The translations under genes were made by a program, and so were the position numbers. The notes below the pieces were generated by a model. The model was not told the origin of the DNA and ran no database searches. It saw only the letters and a list, made by a program, of their open reading frames with translations. 64,000 nucleotides of DNA. Origin: Pyrenopolyporus hunteri (Eukaryota; Ascomycota; Sordariomycetes; Xylariales; Hypoxylaceae). Each line of letters begins with the position of its first letter. Position 1 is the stretch's first letter. This document shows positions 38,101-51,150 of this stretch, in pieces. The stretch is taken from assembly GCA_902806595.1 (NCBI GenBank), contig CADCXC010000035.1, positions 930,001 to 994,000 of the forward strand. The letters run 5' to 3'.

Positions 38101-40956
38101 TATATAAAAAACGAAATGTTTAAATCTATAATATAAAAATCGATTAATTCGAACGAAACGTTAATTATAATCGTTTTTAACGATTCGATTAAAGGTTCGT
38201 TTTTAAATTTAATGTTAATTTCACCGGTTTAATTATTATTTATTTTAAAATTTCGATCGAAAAAACTTTTTATAAAAGTTTAATATTAACCTTTTTTTAT
38301 TATAAATATTTTAACTACGTCGATATCGAAAATAATACCTTAAAAAATATCTTTAATATATCGATTTAAAATAAATATAATATTATTTTTTAATTTATCG
38401 ATAAAAAGGTAATAAAAAACGATTCGATATTAATATATTTAATTTATTAAATATATCGCGGTTAATTAATATTAAAGGTCGATTTTTTCCGTTTCGAAAA
38501 CGACGATATTTTAATTATCGTTTTTCGATTTCGAGTTTTTTTATTTAATATTTTCGTAATTTATTAAAAATATAATATATTTATTTTTATTTTTAATTTT
38601 TTAAGTTTATTAACGTTTTTTAGTTTTTTTTTATTTATTTTCGAAATATTTAATAGATTAATATTTTTTTTATATATATTTAATAACGACGTTTTTAAGT
38701 TTAAGTCGTTTTTTTCGATTAATATCGATTATTTTTATCGTTACGATAATACCTTCGTTTAATATAAAATTAATCGAAATTTTCGTCGTTATCGTCGTTA
38801 ATTATAAACTAATATATTTTTTTAATATTTTCGAAAATATTAATTAACGCATAAAATTTATTAATTAATTTTTCGAATTAATATAATAAAGTAAATAAAA
38901 TATATTATAACTAAAATACATTATAAATAATACGTTATATAATTATAATAAATTATTATTTACTTTTAAAATTTTTTTTAAAAATACGTTAATATAACAT
39001 TAATTTATTTAATATTATTTATAATATTTTAAAATTAAATTTTCCTTCGTTTTTTTTTAATTTTAATGTTAAAAAAATAATCGAAATTTAATTATAATAA
39101 TATTAAACTTTATTTTATTTCGTATTAAAATATCGTTTTATAATAAAATATATATTCGTAAAATATTAATAATAAAATACGTTATATAAAAAGTAAATAA
39201 TCGTTCGTTTAATAAAAATAATAAAAAATATAGCGTAAAATTAAATTTAATATATTTTAACCGTATAATATACATTTAAAAAAAACGAAATTTATCTTTT
39301 AAAACGTTATAAGGTTTTTCGATATAATTATTTTCATTATTTTAAACTTTTTTAAAATAATCGATAATGATAAAAAAGTATATTTTATTAAAGATTCGAA
39401 TAAAAAAAAAGTTATAATAAATATTACTTTATTAATTTTTAACGAATATAAATATAAAAATCGGTTTAATTAATAAAAGTTATAAAATCGTTTAAAAGGA
39501 AAAATTATAATTTTCGGTATAATAATTTCCTTTTTTTAATATAACGTTTAATAAAATTATTAATATTATATACGAATTATTCGATGGCGATTCGATAAGT
39601 TTATAAATATTTCTCGATAATAATAATTAAGATTATTTTTTTCGTATAAAACTAAGGGTATATCGTTAATTATATTTTTATAATTTAACGTAAATTAAAA
39701 TAATAAGGTATAAATCGATAATAATAATTTAAAAAAACGCGATTACTTTTAATTAAATAAATATAAAAGTAAAAGGAATAGTCGTATTAAATATTTAAGG
39801 TTTAAATTAGATACGAAAATTACTTTAAAAAGTTTAAAATAACGAAAAAAAAAATTATTATTAAGATTTAAACGAAAATTAAAACGTAAATTACGTCGTA
39901 AAAATTTAATTTAATGGAAAAAGTAGTAATATATTAAATATCGATAATAAATTATTAATAATAAAAAAAAGTAGGGATAATTATTAAATAAACGATTTAT
40001 AATTTTAATAATATAAAATCGAGGATAATTCGATCGAGGTTATTAACGTTTATAAATTTAACCTTTTTTAATTTTTTATTTATATTAACGTTATAAAATA
40101 AAAAATCGTTAATCGTTTTTATATTATAACGTAAATATAATTTAATATAAATATCGAAAAATAAATCATATTTTTATCGATACGATATATCGACGTTTTT
40201 TACGTTAAAATATTAAGTCATTTACGTTTAATACGTTTTAATTTATCGTAATTTTACTTAAAAAATTCGTACATCGATATAAAATTAATTAAAGTTTCCG
40301 TTATATTAATATTATTTTTACTTATATAAATATTTTTTTATATAAATATATATTTTAATATAATTTTAAATTAACGTAATATAACTACGAAGTTTTTTAT
40401 TATAAAATTTTTAAATTACTTTTAATATTTTTTTAAAATATCTTTCGTTATACGAATATATAATTTATTTTTATTTATAACGATTAAATTTTTTAAGAAA
40501 AATAATATTTACGTTATTTTTTATTTCTCGATAACGATTTAAAAGTTAATTTTTTTTTATTTTAAAACCTCGTAATTAAATTATTAATCGAAAAGCGTAC
40601 GATTATTAAAAATATATTTTAATAATTTAACGAATTTTTTTTTAATATTTCATTCGATTAAATCGGATTTTTTAATACGAATTTACGCTTAAATCGAACT
40701 TTTAATTTTTTACGATATAATAATAAGAAATTATATAAAAAAAAATAAAAATATATCGAATAAAATATTTAAATTACGATATAAAAATATAAATTTAAAT
40801 AAATTAAATAACGACGTAAAGTAATAACTTATTATATACGAGGAAAAATATAGTTAATATTACGTATATTATTACGATAAAATTTTTAAAATTATCGTAA
40901 TAATAATTTTTTTAATTTTATTAATTTATATTATTAATTTTAATAATATTAATTAA

Positions 40957-41172
40957 TATTAATAAATACGTATATAAATAAAATAAAAAAATAATAATAA
41001 AAATAAACGTAATATAATAAAATTAATATTATATAATTATCTAAAAAAGAAAAATTATTTAATAAAAAAACCGTAAGAAAAATCTTTTTTATATAAACGA
41101 AGGTATATAAGTACTTTTTTTTTCTAAAGTACGTATTACGAAGTAATATATATATGAATTAATTAACCATTA
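40957..41172. repeat. Right LTR of family 1 copy B
   Basis: 216 bp, matching the left LTR throughout; it keeps AACGAAGGTATATAAGTACT. It ends AATTAACCATTA directly before the target duplication. Confidence 0.8.
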
Positions 41173-44100
41173 ATATACGAATTTTATAATTAAAATATAT
41201 ACGTAAATAAAATATATAAATTAATTTTTATTAAATAAAAAAAATATTTCGTATTTTTTCGTTTATTTTTAACATTTAACGTATACGTTTTCGAGTTTTT
41301 TATAATTTTTTTTTTCGTATCGTAATCGACGGTAATAAAATTTATATCGTTCGTAAAATTTATTATTAATATTTTTTTATTTTTTAAAATTTTATATAAC
41401 GATATAATATATAAAATAAAAAAAATAAAAAAAGCCGTATAACGTAATAATTAAACGTTTAATTTACATTAAACGTAAGATTTTAATATACGTAAATTCG
41501 AATTTCGTTACGATTAAAAAAACTTTTTTTTTAAAAAAACGGCTAAGTTTTTTCCAACGCCGATTTTAATTATATATTAATCTTATAAAAAAATATTATC
41601 GAAGGATATTTAAAAATCTTATATTAATTTTATAAAACGTTCGGTTTTTTTTAATTATTAAATAATTTTTTATATAATAATAATACATTAATACGAGGTT
41701 TTTTTAAAAGTTAACTTTTACTTTAATCGTTTTATATTTTATATAAAAATACGGGCCTTTAATATTTAATATTTAAATAAATCCACCTAAACGTTAAATA
41801 TATTACTATTACTACTATTATAAAAAAATAAAAAAAAATAAAATAATTTATAATATTTCGTTTATAATTTAATATTGTTATAAATTTTCGCCGTTAAAAA
41901 TAAAAATAATTTATTTATTTATTAAATAATTTTTAATTTAATATATAATTTAATTTAAAAATTTTTTTATAATTATAACGTACGTTATTTTCGTCGATAT
42001 TATATTATTAAATAACTTCGATATATTTAATTATAATAATATTATTATTATTTTATATTTTTATAAAAAAAATTACTTTTATTATTATATAAATAATTAT
42101 TTTCGTAAATTTATATATTTTATTTTTCATTTATTTTTTTAAAAATAAATCGTATTTTTTTTTATTATTATTATTTATTATATAAAAACTTTTTCGATTA
42201 TTTTTTATCGTATTTAATAAAAATATAAATCGATAAACTTTCGAAAAAGTTTTTTTTTCGTTCGTTTTTTTTAATTTAAAAAATATTATCGTACGAAATT
42301 ATTTAAAAGCTTTAAAATAATAATTTAATTTAAAATTTTATATATTTATTTTAATTAAAATTTAAAATAAAAACTTTTTATAAATTTTAAAAAAATTTAT
42401 AAAAATAATATTTTTATTCGATATTTTTTATAATTTAATTTTTATAGTTATATTTTTTAATTTTTTATGTAATTTTTCATTATATTTAAAGTAAGTTAAA
42501 TAAATTTATTCAACCGTCTTTAATATCGAATAAATCGACGTCGTTAATAAAAAAAATTTATTAATTAAAAACCGTTTTTTATTTTTTTCGTTTCGTTATT
42601 TATAAAAACTTTTAAAAATTACCCTTTATATTAAATAAATACGTATTTTATAATAATTATTAACATTTAAACTTAACTTATTTTTTTAATTTTTAAAGTT
42701 TAATATTATTACGCGAAATTATTATTATTATTATTTAAAAATATATTCGTTTAATCGTATTTACCGTTATTTTATATTATTTATTAACGATTTTTAATTT
42801 TTTTAATATTATTTCGATTTAATTTCGTTTTATTTTTTTTAAATATACGTTATATTAATTTTAACTTATAATATTTCCTTCGATTATTATTTAATTATTT
42901 TTATTATTAAAGATTTTCGTTATAACGTAATTATTTATATTATTTTTTAAAATTTTTTCGTTAAACGATATATATATTTATTTATATCGATTTTATTTTT
43001 AAATTTATTCGAAACCTCGATTTTATAAACTTTAATTTCAATTAAAAATTTATTTATTTTTTTTATATTTTATCGACTTTTATTACGTAAACTTTTTTTT
43101 AATTTTAATTTTATATTTATTTTAATTTTTTACGTTATATAATCGAAATTATTTTATTCGAAAAACTTTAAAATAATAAGATTTTTTAATAATATTTTTT
43201 TAAAAATAACGAAGGTAAAACGTTAACGTTTTATTAAGTAAAAATTTTTTTTAAATTATTTTAAGTTTTATTTTTTTCGTTTTATAATAAATAATATACG
43301 TTTATATTTTTTTATTATTATATTAAAATTTTTCGCGCGTTTTTATAATATATTCGAAATAAAGTTTTTTTTCAACGTTTTTTATAATTTTATATATATA
43401 AATTAAATTTTAATTTCGTAATTTTAAGTTTTTATTTTCGTTATAATTTAATTATAATTTATTTCGTTAATCTATTTTATTTTATTTAATATTTTATTAA
43501 TATATAAAATCGTTTATTTCGATTTTTTTTAAATTATATAATAATTATTAAAGTTCGAAAAATACGATTTATTTTTTATAAATTATAACTTTTAAATAAT
43601 TATTACGTTTCTATTATATTTATTTTTTAATTTTTAAGTTAATATTTTAAATATTTATATTATATTTTAATAAATAATATAAATATTTATTATTAAATAC
43701 TTTTAAACGAAATATAATTTATTACGTTTAATTATATTTAAAATAATTCGAATTTCGTTTTAAATTAAATTATAATAAAAGTCGAAAAAGCTTCGAAAAA
43801 AATTCGAATTTAAGGTTATTCGATTATTATAACTTTTTTTTTAAATTCTTTTTTTTAAAAAATAATAAAAACTTTCGAAACGTTAACGTTTTTAATGTTA
43901 TTTAAAGTTAAAACCGTATAAATATTAAGTTTTTTTATATTATAAAAAACGTAAATATTCTCCGTATTATTAAATATAAAATTAAATTTAATAATAGTTT
44001 TTTCGTTATTTAGACTTTTTTCGAATTAATAAAATTTATAAACCTATATTTTTTTAGTTTTTTTTTATTTATTAAATTATTAAACTTTTTTTTAAACCGT

Positions 44101-45084
44101 ATATTTATTATCGTAATTACGATATAATAATTAATTTTAACATATTTTGTTTCCGTTTTTATAAATAAAAATTATATATCTATTATATTTTGTTTATTTT
44201 TTATAATATATTTAAATTTAAAGTATTTATAATATTATTTTATTTTTATTTTTTAACGAAAAATTCGTATATAAATATTTTTATTTTTTATATTAATTTA
44301 TTATTATAAAGTCGTTATACGACTTTTAAATTATTTATTTTTAATATTAAAATAACGTATTTTACTTCGAAGTTTTTATAATAAATTAATTTATTTTATT
44401 TTATAATTTATATATTTCGTTTTTTTAAATTCGTTTAAAAAACTTTTTAAAGCCGCGTAAATATTTTTTAATTTATCGAATTTAAAATTTTTCGTTATAA
44501 CGATAAAAATTTTACTTTTATTAATGGTTTATAAATCGAAAACTTTTTTTACTTAAAATTAATTTACTTTATATATTATCGATTTTTCGTAAAACGTAAA
44601 AATTATATCGCCGTTTTATAATCATTTAATTATTACGGTTTTTTATTTTTTTATAAATATATTTATCGTTTATATTATTTTTCGAAACATTTTTTCTTAA
44701 ATTATTATTAATGTTTTTTTTTATTATAATTTTTTTTATTAAGATATTTATTTAAATTTTCGTCGAATATTAAATACGTTCGAAAAAAATAATAATATTT
44801 AACGAAATAATTTCGTTTTTATTTTTTTTAAATTTCGTAATTAAATTATTTATTATATTTATTAATTTTTATATTATAATCTTTTATAAAATATTAATTT
44901 TAATTTTATTTTATTTTTTATTTTTTATATAATATTTATTTATTTTTTCGCATATTTTCGATTATATTATAAACGGTTTTTTTTTATTATTTATATTTAT
45001 TAACGTATAAAATAAAACTTTAATCGTATCGATGTTATTTTTATGTATTTATTTTCGTTTATTTATTTTATTTATTTTATATTT

Positions 45085-45215
45085 TTTTTTTTTCGTTTTT
45101 CGTCGAAGCTTTATTCCGTAGTACTTTCGAGTACATTTCGACCGCGTCGTTTATCGCAAGGTTCGTATTTTTTATCGCCGTTATCGCGAAAACGATACGA
45201 CGGTTTTTTTCGTTT
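45085..45215 (-). pseudogene. Possible transposase N-terminus remnant (helix-turn-helix, pogo/Fot1-like) in copy D
   Basis: This less-mutated stretch reads on the minus strand, from 45202, as RRIVFAITAIKN followed within a few residues by INDAVEMYSKVLRN, without a stop over about 40 codons. The spacing resembles the Psq-type helix-turn-helix that opens many pogo/Fot1-like fungal transposases (A..AI...., then I..A...Y..P). The matching region of copy C (18890-18990) is too mutated to help. This is a weak resemblance judged by eye. Confidence 0.28.
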
Positions 45216-45467
45216 TTTTAATATTTATTTTATTATTTTACACTTTATATAATATAATTAAATCTTTATATTATAATAAGTTTTATTTAATAAAAAAATA
45301 TAATATCGAAATAAAATAAAAAATATAATAATAAAATACGATATATTAATTATATAATTTATTTTAAATTTAAATAATATATTATTATCGATATAATTAA
45401 AAATAAATAATAAATTTCGAAATAAAAAATATATAAAATAAATAAAATAAAAAATCGAAATAAAATA

Positions 45468-45655
45468 TTATAATTCGATGCGGTAAATTTAATTTTATTA
45501 AATAATTAATATGGAATTTTCGGTCGAATATACCGTCGAAATTTCAATATATAACCGCGATTTTTCGAATCGTAATTTAATTTTTTTATAATATTAATAA
45601 AATTTTATTTTTAATTTTTAATATTTTATATTATATTAATTTAATATTATTTTAT
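45468..45655 (+). mobile_element. ~180 bp short interspersed element, copy 2
   Basis: It begins ATTATAATTCGATGCGGTAA, continues through TCGGTCGAATATACCGTCGA and ACCGCGATTTTTCGAATCG, and ends ATTTTATATTATATT. It is collinear with 10396-10580 over its full length. Confidence 0.65.
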
Positions 45656-45974
45656 TAGAAAAAAAATAATTTTAAGTTTTAATCGTATATAATAAATAGA
45701 AATTAAATTTATAACTTTCGTAAATAACTTTAATTTATCGTAATTAACTTCGAAAAATTTTTTTTAAATTATAATTATTCGAAAAAAAAATTATAAATTT
45801 TATTTTTATAAAATTAAAAAGTTTTTTTTATAAATTTTATAAATTTTATAACTTTAAAATTAAATATTTAATTTAATTTATTATTATAAATAATTAATAA
45901 ATTATACCGTAAAAATTATTAAATTTATTATTATTAACCGTTAATAAATAAATAACTTTATTTTAATTAATAAT

Positions 45975-46110
45975 ATTTTAATCGATTAAATCGTAATCGA
46001 TTAAATCGTAATCGATTATATTTTAATCGATAACGTTATAATCGACCGTATTTTAATCGATTATACTTTAATTAACCGCGTTTTAATCGAATATACTTTA
46101 ATTTATAATC
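45975..46110. repeat. AATCGATTA-type tandem repeat
   Basis: About seven units of 18-21 bp with TTTTAATCGATTATA or GTAATCGATTAAATC variants. Each unit keeps its ATCGA core while flanking bases vary by C/T, as expected when CpG is spared. Confidence 0.7.
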
Positions 46111-49100
46111 GATAAAAATTATACTATAATTAATATCGAAATTTTAAATACGTTTTTTTTAATAATTCGCTTAAAATAACCACGTAATAATTTTAAATTT
46201 AATATAAAATATAAATTTATATAAAATTAATTTAATCGCTTTTAATTAAATTTTAAATTAAATTAAAAATAAAATTATCGATATTTATTAATTTTTATAA
46301 TAATAATTTAAAAAAATAACTTTAATAAAATATTATCGAATTAATAAATTATACGAAATAATTAAATTATATTAACGATATTTTATATAATTAAATTATT
46401 TAAATACTTTTAAATAAAATTAATAATGTCGTTTCGATAAAAATTAAAAAATTAAATTTAATAATTCTTTTTAAAAATAATATTAAATTTAAATAAAAAA
46501 ACTTTTAAAATTAATATCGAATTTTAAAAATTAAATTTTCCTTTAATATTAAATTATATTTTACGAAAAATAAAAAATTATTTTACGTTATAATTTAACT
46601 TTCGAAAGGAATAATCGCCATTATTAATTTATTAATTAAATATATCGAAAAAAACGATATAAACATCGTTAATTAATTTTAAAAAATAATCAAAGAATTA
46701 TTTATTTATTTATCGATTATTTATAATTATATAAATATTTAAACGATAAATAAAATTAAATTATAATAATTATTTATAAAAAATATTTTATTTTTACAAT
46801 TTTATATTTAATTTTAAATTTTCGTAATAAATTTAAAATATAATAATTTAATTAAAATTTTAACACTTTAATAAAAAAATAATAATAAATTAATCGAATT
46901 AATAAAAAATTAATTTAAATTATTTAAATTTAATAAATTTTAAAAATAAATTATTTTATTTTCGATATTATAAAAAAATATAAAATATAAATTTACTTTT
47001 TTAACGTTATTTTATTAATACGTTTAAAAATTCTTTATATAATAATTTAACTCCGTTCGATAATTCGATAAATTTTAATATTATATATTTTCGTTTTTTT
47101 AAATTAAAAAAATAATATCGATAAAAGTTTAAAACTTACCTTTATTACGATAATATAAATTATTATATTAAAAAATACCTCGAAAAGAAATAAAATAATA
47201 ATATCGAATATTAAAATTTTTAATTTATATAAAAAAATCGAAAAAAGTTTAAATAAAAATTCGATCGAAAAAATTATTAAAAAAGTTATTAAAAAAATTA
47301 TTAAAAAAAATTATCGAAAAAGTTTTTAAAATTATTAAAATAATTATTAAAATAATCATTAAAATATTAATTAAAATATAAAATAAAATTTTAATTTATA
47401 ATAATAATAATCGAAAATTTTTTAATTAAAAGTTATGTTCGTAAAATAATATAATAACCTTCGGTTTTATTTTTTTATATATATAATATCGTATTAAATT
47501 TTTAAAATTAATTTAATTTTATATAAATTAAAATAAAATTATATAAATTAAAAATATATTTACGAGATTAATTTTTTATTTTATTTATTAATTTTTATAA
47601 TCGACATATATTTTCGTTAATATAATTAAATAGTTTTAAATTTATTTAATAATTTATATTAATAAATAAAAGTAAATATAATTTTTTTTAAGTTACGACT
47701 TTTTATAATTATACGTAAATTATTATAAAATTTACGTTAATTTTCGAAAATATTTTAAAAGTTAAATTTAAAAAAGTTTTAAAAAATGTTTAATTTTAAG
47801 TTTTATATTTTATTATAATAAATATAAATGTCGTTAATAATTCGAATCGATTATATAATTTAAAACGTTTTTTTAAAAATTTAAAAAATAAAGTATTTAT
47901 TATTTTCGGAAATAAAAATAAAAGTTTTAATTTTAATTTATCAATTTTTAAGTTTTTTATTATAAAAAATAAAATAAAAATAATTTTTAATAAACGTGTT
48001 ATTAAAAAAATATTTTTATCGATAAAATATATATTTTCGTTTTAATTTAAAATAAATTTTTTAATTATATATTTCGCGTCGTTAATTATTTTTAAAATTT
48101 AATAAATATTTTTCGTAATTATAATAAATATTTTTTTAATAAATGTTAAATATATCGATATTTTTATAATAAATATATTTATTTTTTAATACGTATTTAT
48201 TAATATATAGTTTTAATTTAACGATTTAATATAATATTTAAATAAAAAAATATAAATTTTTAATTACGGTTTTTTATAAATGTGATATATATTTAAAAGT
48301 TTATAATATATCGTATTTTATTTAAAAAAATTATCGTTTTAACGTTTATATCGAAAATAATATTTTTCGAATATATAAATTTTTAATTTACTATATTAAT
48401 ATTTTAAATTATTTATTTACGAAAAAAATAAATTAATATTATAAAAATATAATACGAACGGGGAAAAACGTTTACGAAAAAATAAAATTAATACCGTCGA
48501 CGATATCGTTTATAAAATATTATCGACGCTCGTTTAAAAAAATAATTAAATTTTATAAACTCGCCGGTAATAAATTATATTTTAATCGTTATAAACCGGA
48601 TATATATTATATATATTATCGAAAAATAATAAAAGATTTTTTACGAAGTAACGACGTATATTTTAACGATAAAAAATAATAAACGATAATATATAATATA
48701 TAACGAAAATAAATAATTAAATAATTAAATAAATACGAAAAAAAATATAAAAAAAATTATTTATAAAAATTTACGAAAAAATATTAATTTAAATAAATAA
48801 TATTAAGTAATTAAAATCGATATAAACTTTCGATTAATAAAAAATAACCTTTTAAATAAAAATAAATATATAAAAATTATAATAAAATTATTTTAAAAAT
48901 AATAATTATAATTAAAAGTTTATAAAACGGGCGATTACGAAACGTTTCGACTTCGAAACGACTTCGAAAAAAGAAATAAATAAAATAAAATAATAAAAAA
49001 ATATTAAATAATTTTTTTTTATCGAATTTAATTATATTTATTAAAAAGATAAATTTTTAAAATCTTTTAAAAAAAAATTTATATCGTTAAATAATATAAT

Positions 49101-49217
49101 CGAAAAAAAATTATAACGAAATAAATTTTATTCGAATCGATAATTTTTACTTAAATTATTACCGAGTAATAAAATCGTATACTTTTACATTTTTATAATA
49201 TATATATAAATATACGG

Positions 49218-49258
49218 CGTAAAAATAATAATAATAAAAATAATAATAATAAAAATAA

Positions 49259-49289
<31 letters not shown>

Positions 49290-49363
49290 AATAAAAATAA
49301 TAATAATAATAAAAATAATAATAATAATAAAAATAATAATAATAATAAAAATAATAATAATAA
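49218..49363. repeat. AATAAT/AAAATAATAAT microsatellite
   Basis: About 145 bp of AAT and AAAAT units in pure A/T. Copy G has a much shorter equivalent at the same site (29785-29818, ATT units). The array therefore expanded in copy H, or was extended by the neighbouring insertion. Confidence 0.8.
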
Positions 49364-50329
49364 ATTATTTATTCGTCGATTTTTAATCGTTTTAAAAAAA
49401 TTATAAAAATTTTATTTATAATTTTTATTTATTAATTAAATAATATTATAAAAGTAAATTTTAATTATAACTTATAATTTAAAACGTAATTATTATTTAA
49501 AATATTAATTTTTTATTTTTCGATTTTTAAATTTAATAACGATCGATTAATTATTAATTTAAATTAAAAAAGTTTTTATAAAAAATAATTATAAAGATAT
49601 TTTTAAAATTTTCGTCGAATTTATTATAAGTTTTTTAAAATTATTAATATATTTTATAAAAATTTCGTTTAAATATTATATTATATTTATTTATAATTAA
49701 AATATCGATATTTTTTTATTAAATTTATTTTTTTAAAAATATTTTATTTTTACGAGTTAAAAATAAATTTATAATTAAATATATTATTATTTTTTCGATA
49801 TAAATTTCGACGTTATTAAATATAATTATAATTTTAATTCGTTATTAATAATTTTTCGCGTTTATCGTTTTTATTAAAATTTATATAATTATATTTTTTT
49901 TTATATTATTTTTACGTTTAAAATAATAAAATAATTATAATATTTTTATATTTATATCTTTTTTTTAATAATATTTATTTTATTTAAATATTATAATATA
50001 ACATTTAAAGTTAAAATTTATTTTATATTTAATTTTTTATTTATAATTAAAATAAAATTTTTCCGGGTTTTTTTTATTTTTTTTTAAAAATTATATTTCG
50101 ATATTTTTCTTTATATATTTTTTTATTCCCCGTAGTTTACGTAGGGCCGTAATAAAAAAAAATATAAAAAAAACCTCGAAATATAATTTTTAAAAAAAAA
50201 TAAAAAAAACCCGGAAAAATTTCGTTCGGGGGGTATATATAACTATCTACTTTCAAAGGAAATAAAAAAAATAATATCCCGCACGGAGTGTTTATATTCA
50301 TACGTATAAATCGATCTTAAGGTATAAGA

Positions 50330-51025
50330 ATTGTATAGATCGTAGGTATATGGGAATTATATAGATCGTATGGTATGGGAATTGTATGGATCGTATGGTA
50401 TAGGAATTGTATAGATCGTAGGTATATGGATTGTAGGTATATGGATCTTAGGTATATGGGAATCGAATCGATCGTAGGGTATAGGAATCGTATGGATTGT
50501 AGGTTTATAGGAATCATATAGATGGTATGGTATGAGAATTGTATGGATCGTATGGTATGGGGATCGGATGGATCGTAGATTTATAGGAATCGTATAGATC
50601 GTAGGGTATGGGAATTGTATGGATCGTATGGTATGGGGATCGGATGGATCGTAGGTCTATAGGAATTGTATGGATTGTAGGGTATAGGAATCGTATGGAT
50701 CGTAGGTGTATGGGAATCGGATGGATCGTAGGGTATGGATCGTAGGGGATGGATCGTAGGGTATGGATCGTAGGGTATGGATTGTAGGGTATGGATCGTA
50801 GGGTATGGATCGTAGGGTATGGATTGTAGGGTATGGATCGTATGGTATGGGAATCGGATGGATTGTATGGTATGGGATGGATCGTATGGTATGGGATAGA
50901 TCGTAGGGTATCGGGTGGATCGTAGGGTATCGGATGGATCGTATGGTATGGGAATTGTATGGATCGTAGGTATATGGGAATCGGATGGATTGTAGGTATA
51001 TAGATCGTAGGTATATGGGAATCGT
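50330..51025 (+). repeat. R1 main minisatellite, copy 3 (G-rich strand)
   Basis: Units such as GGTATGGATCGTA (13 bp, perfect runs at about 50730-50840) alternate with longer forms containing GGGAATCGTATGGATCGTAG. The plus strand carries many Gs but Cs only in CpG. Perfect neighbouring units suggest recent expansion after or during mutation. Confidence 0.85.
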
Positions 51026-51042
51026 ATTAGAATCGCAGTTTA

Positions 51043-51150
51043 ATTAGTAGTAGAATTAGCAGTAGAATTGGCAGTAGAATTGGCAGTAGAATTGGTAGTA
51101 GAATTGGTAGTAGAATTGGTAGTAGAATTGGCAGTAGAATTGGCAGTAGG
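51043..51150 (+). repeat. 12-bp minisatellite in R1 copy 3
   Basis: About nine units of CAGTAGAATTGG or GTAGTAGAATTG. The same array occurs as TTTTATTATTAA at 7160-7310 on the opposite strand and as a remnant near 21160. Confidence 0.85.

Larger units (their letters stand above)
34969..41172. mobile_element. RIP-degraded LTR retrotransposon, family 1, copy B, with target duplication
   Basis: This is the best-bounded element of the window, 6204 bp long. LTRs are 34969-35182 and 40957-41172. The ends are TATTAATAAATACG and AATTAACCATTA. It sits in copy D: the uninserted copy C reads AAACGTACGAATTTT (about 15299-15313), while here the left flank is AAATGTA and the right flank ATATACGAA. An ancestral ACGTA duplicated to 34964-34968 and 41173-41177 explains both after C-to-T and G-to-A changes. 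A 5-bp duplication is normal for LTR integrases. It is less mutated than copy A and keeps many non-CpG Gs in its left half. Confidence 0.85.
31146..45270. mobile_element. Large RIP-degraded element of unknown class, copy D, split by three insertions
   Basis: Four pieces of the copy C element lie in order and in the same orientation: about 31146-31330, 32916-33055, 33955-34968 and 41178-45270. The gaps are filled by a foldback element, a minisatellite-rich block and LTR copy B. Between pieces, the copy C sequence continues without a break, which shows these are insertions. The right end (45085-45215) is less mutated than the rest. Confidence 0.68.
45271..47900. other. A+T-rich stretch with short element and simple repeats, otherwise unassigned
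   Basis: It contains a short-element copy (45468-45655), an ~18-21 bp array of AATCGATTATATTTT-like units (45975-46110), a 15-bp A/T array of AAAATTATTAAAAAA type (47275-47390), and a segment near 47430-47480 (AAATAATATAATAACCTTCG) shared with 33070-33095. The rest has no recognised match. The right end, where copy H begins, is approximate. Confidence 0.5.

Noticed and set aside
50317..50517. 66-codon open frame on the minus strand
   Set aside because: Translation of the R1 minisatellite, a low-complexity artefact.
50330..51150. Regular repeats that could suggest a CRISPR array
   Set aside because: Units are 12-27 bp, directly tandem with no unique spacers of constant length, in a fungal context. 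They are minisatellites.
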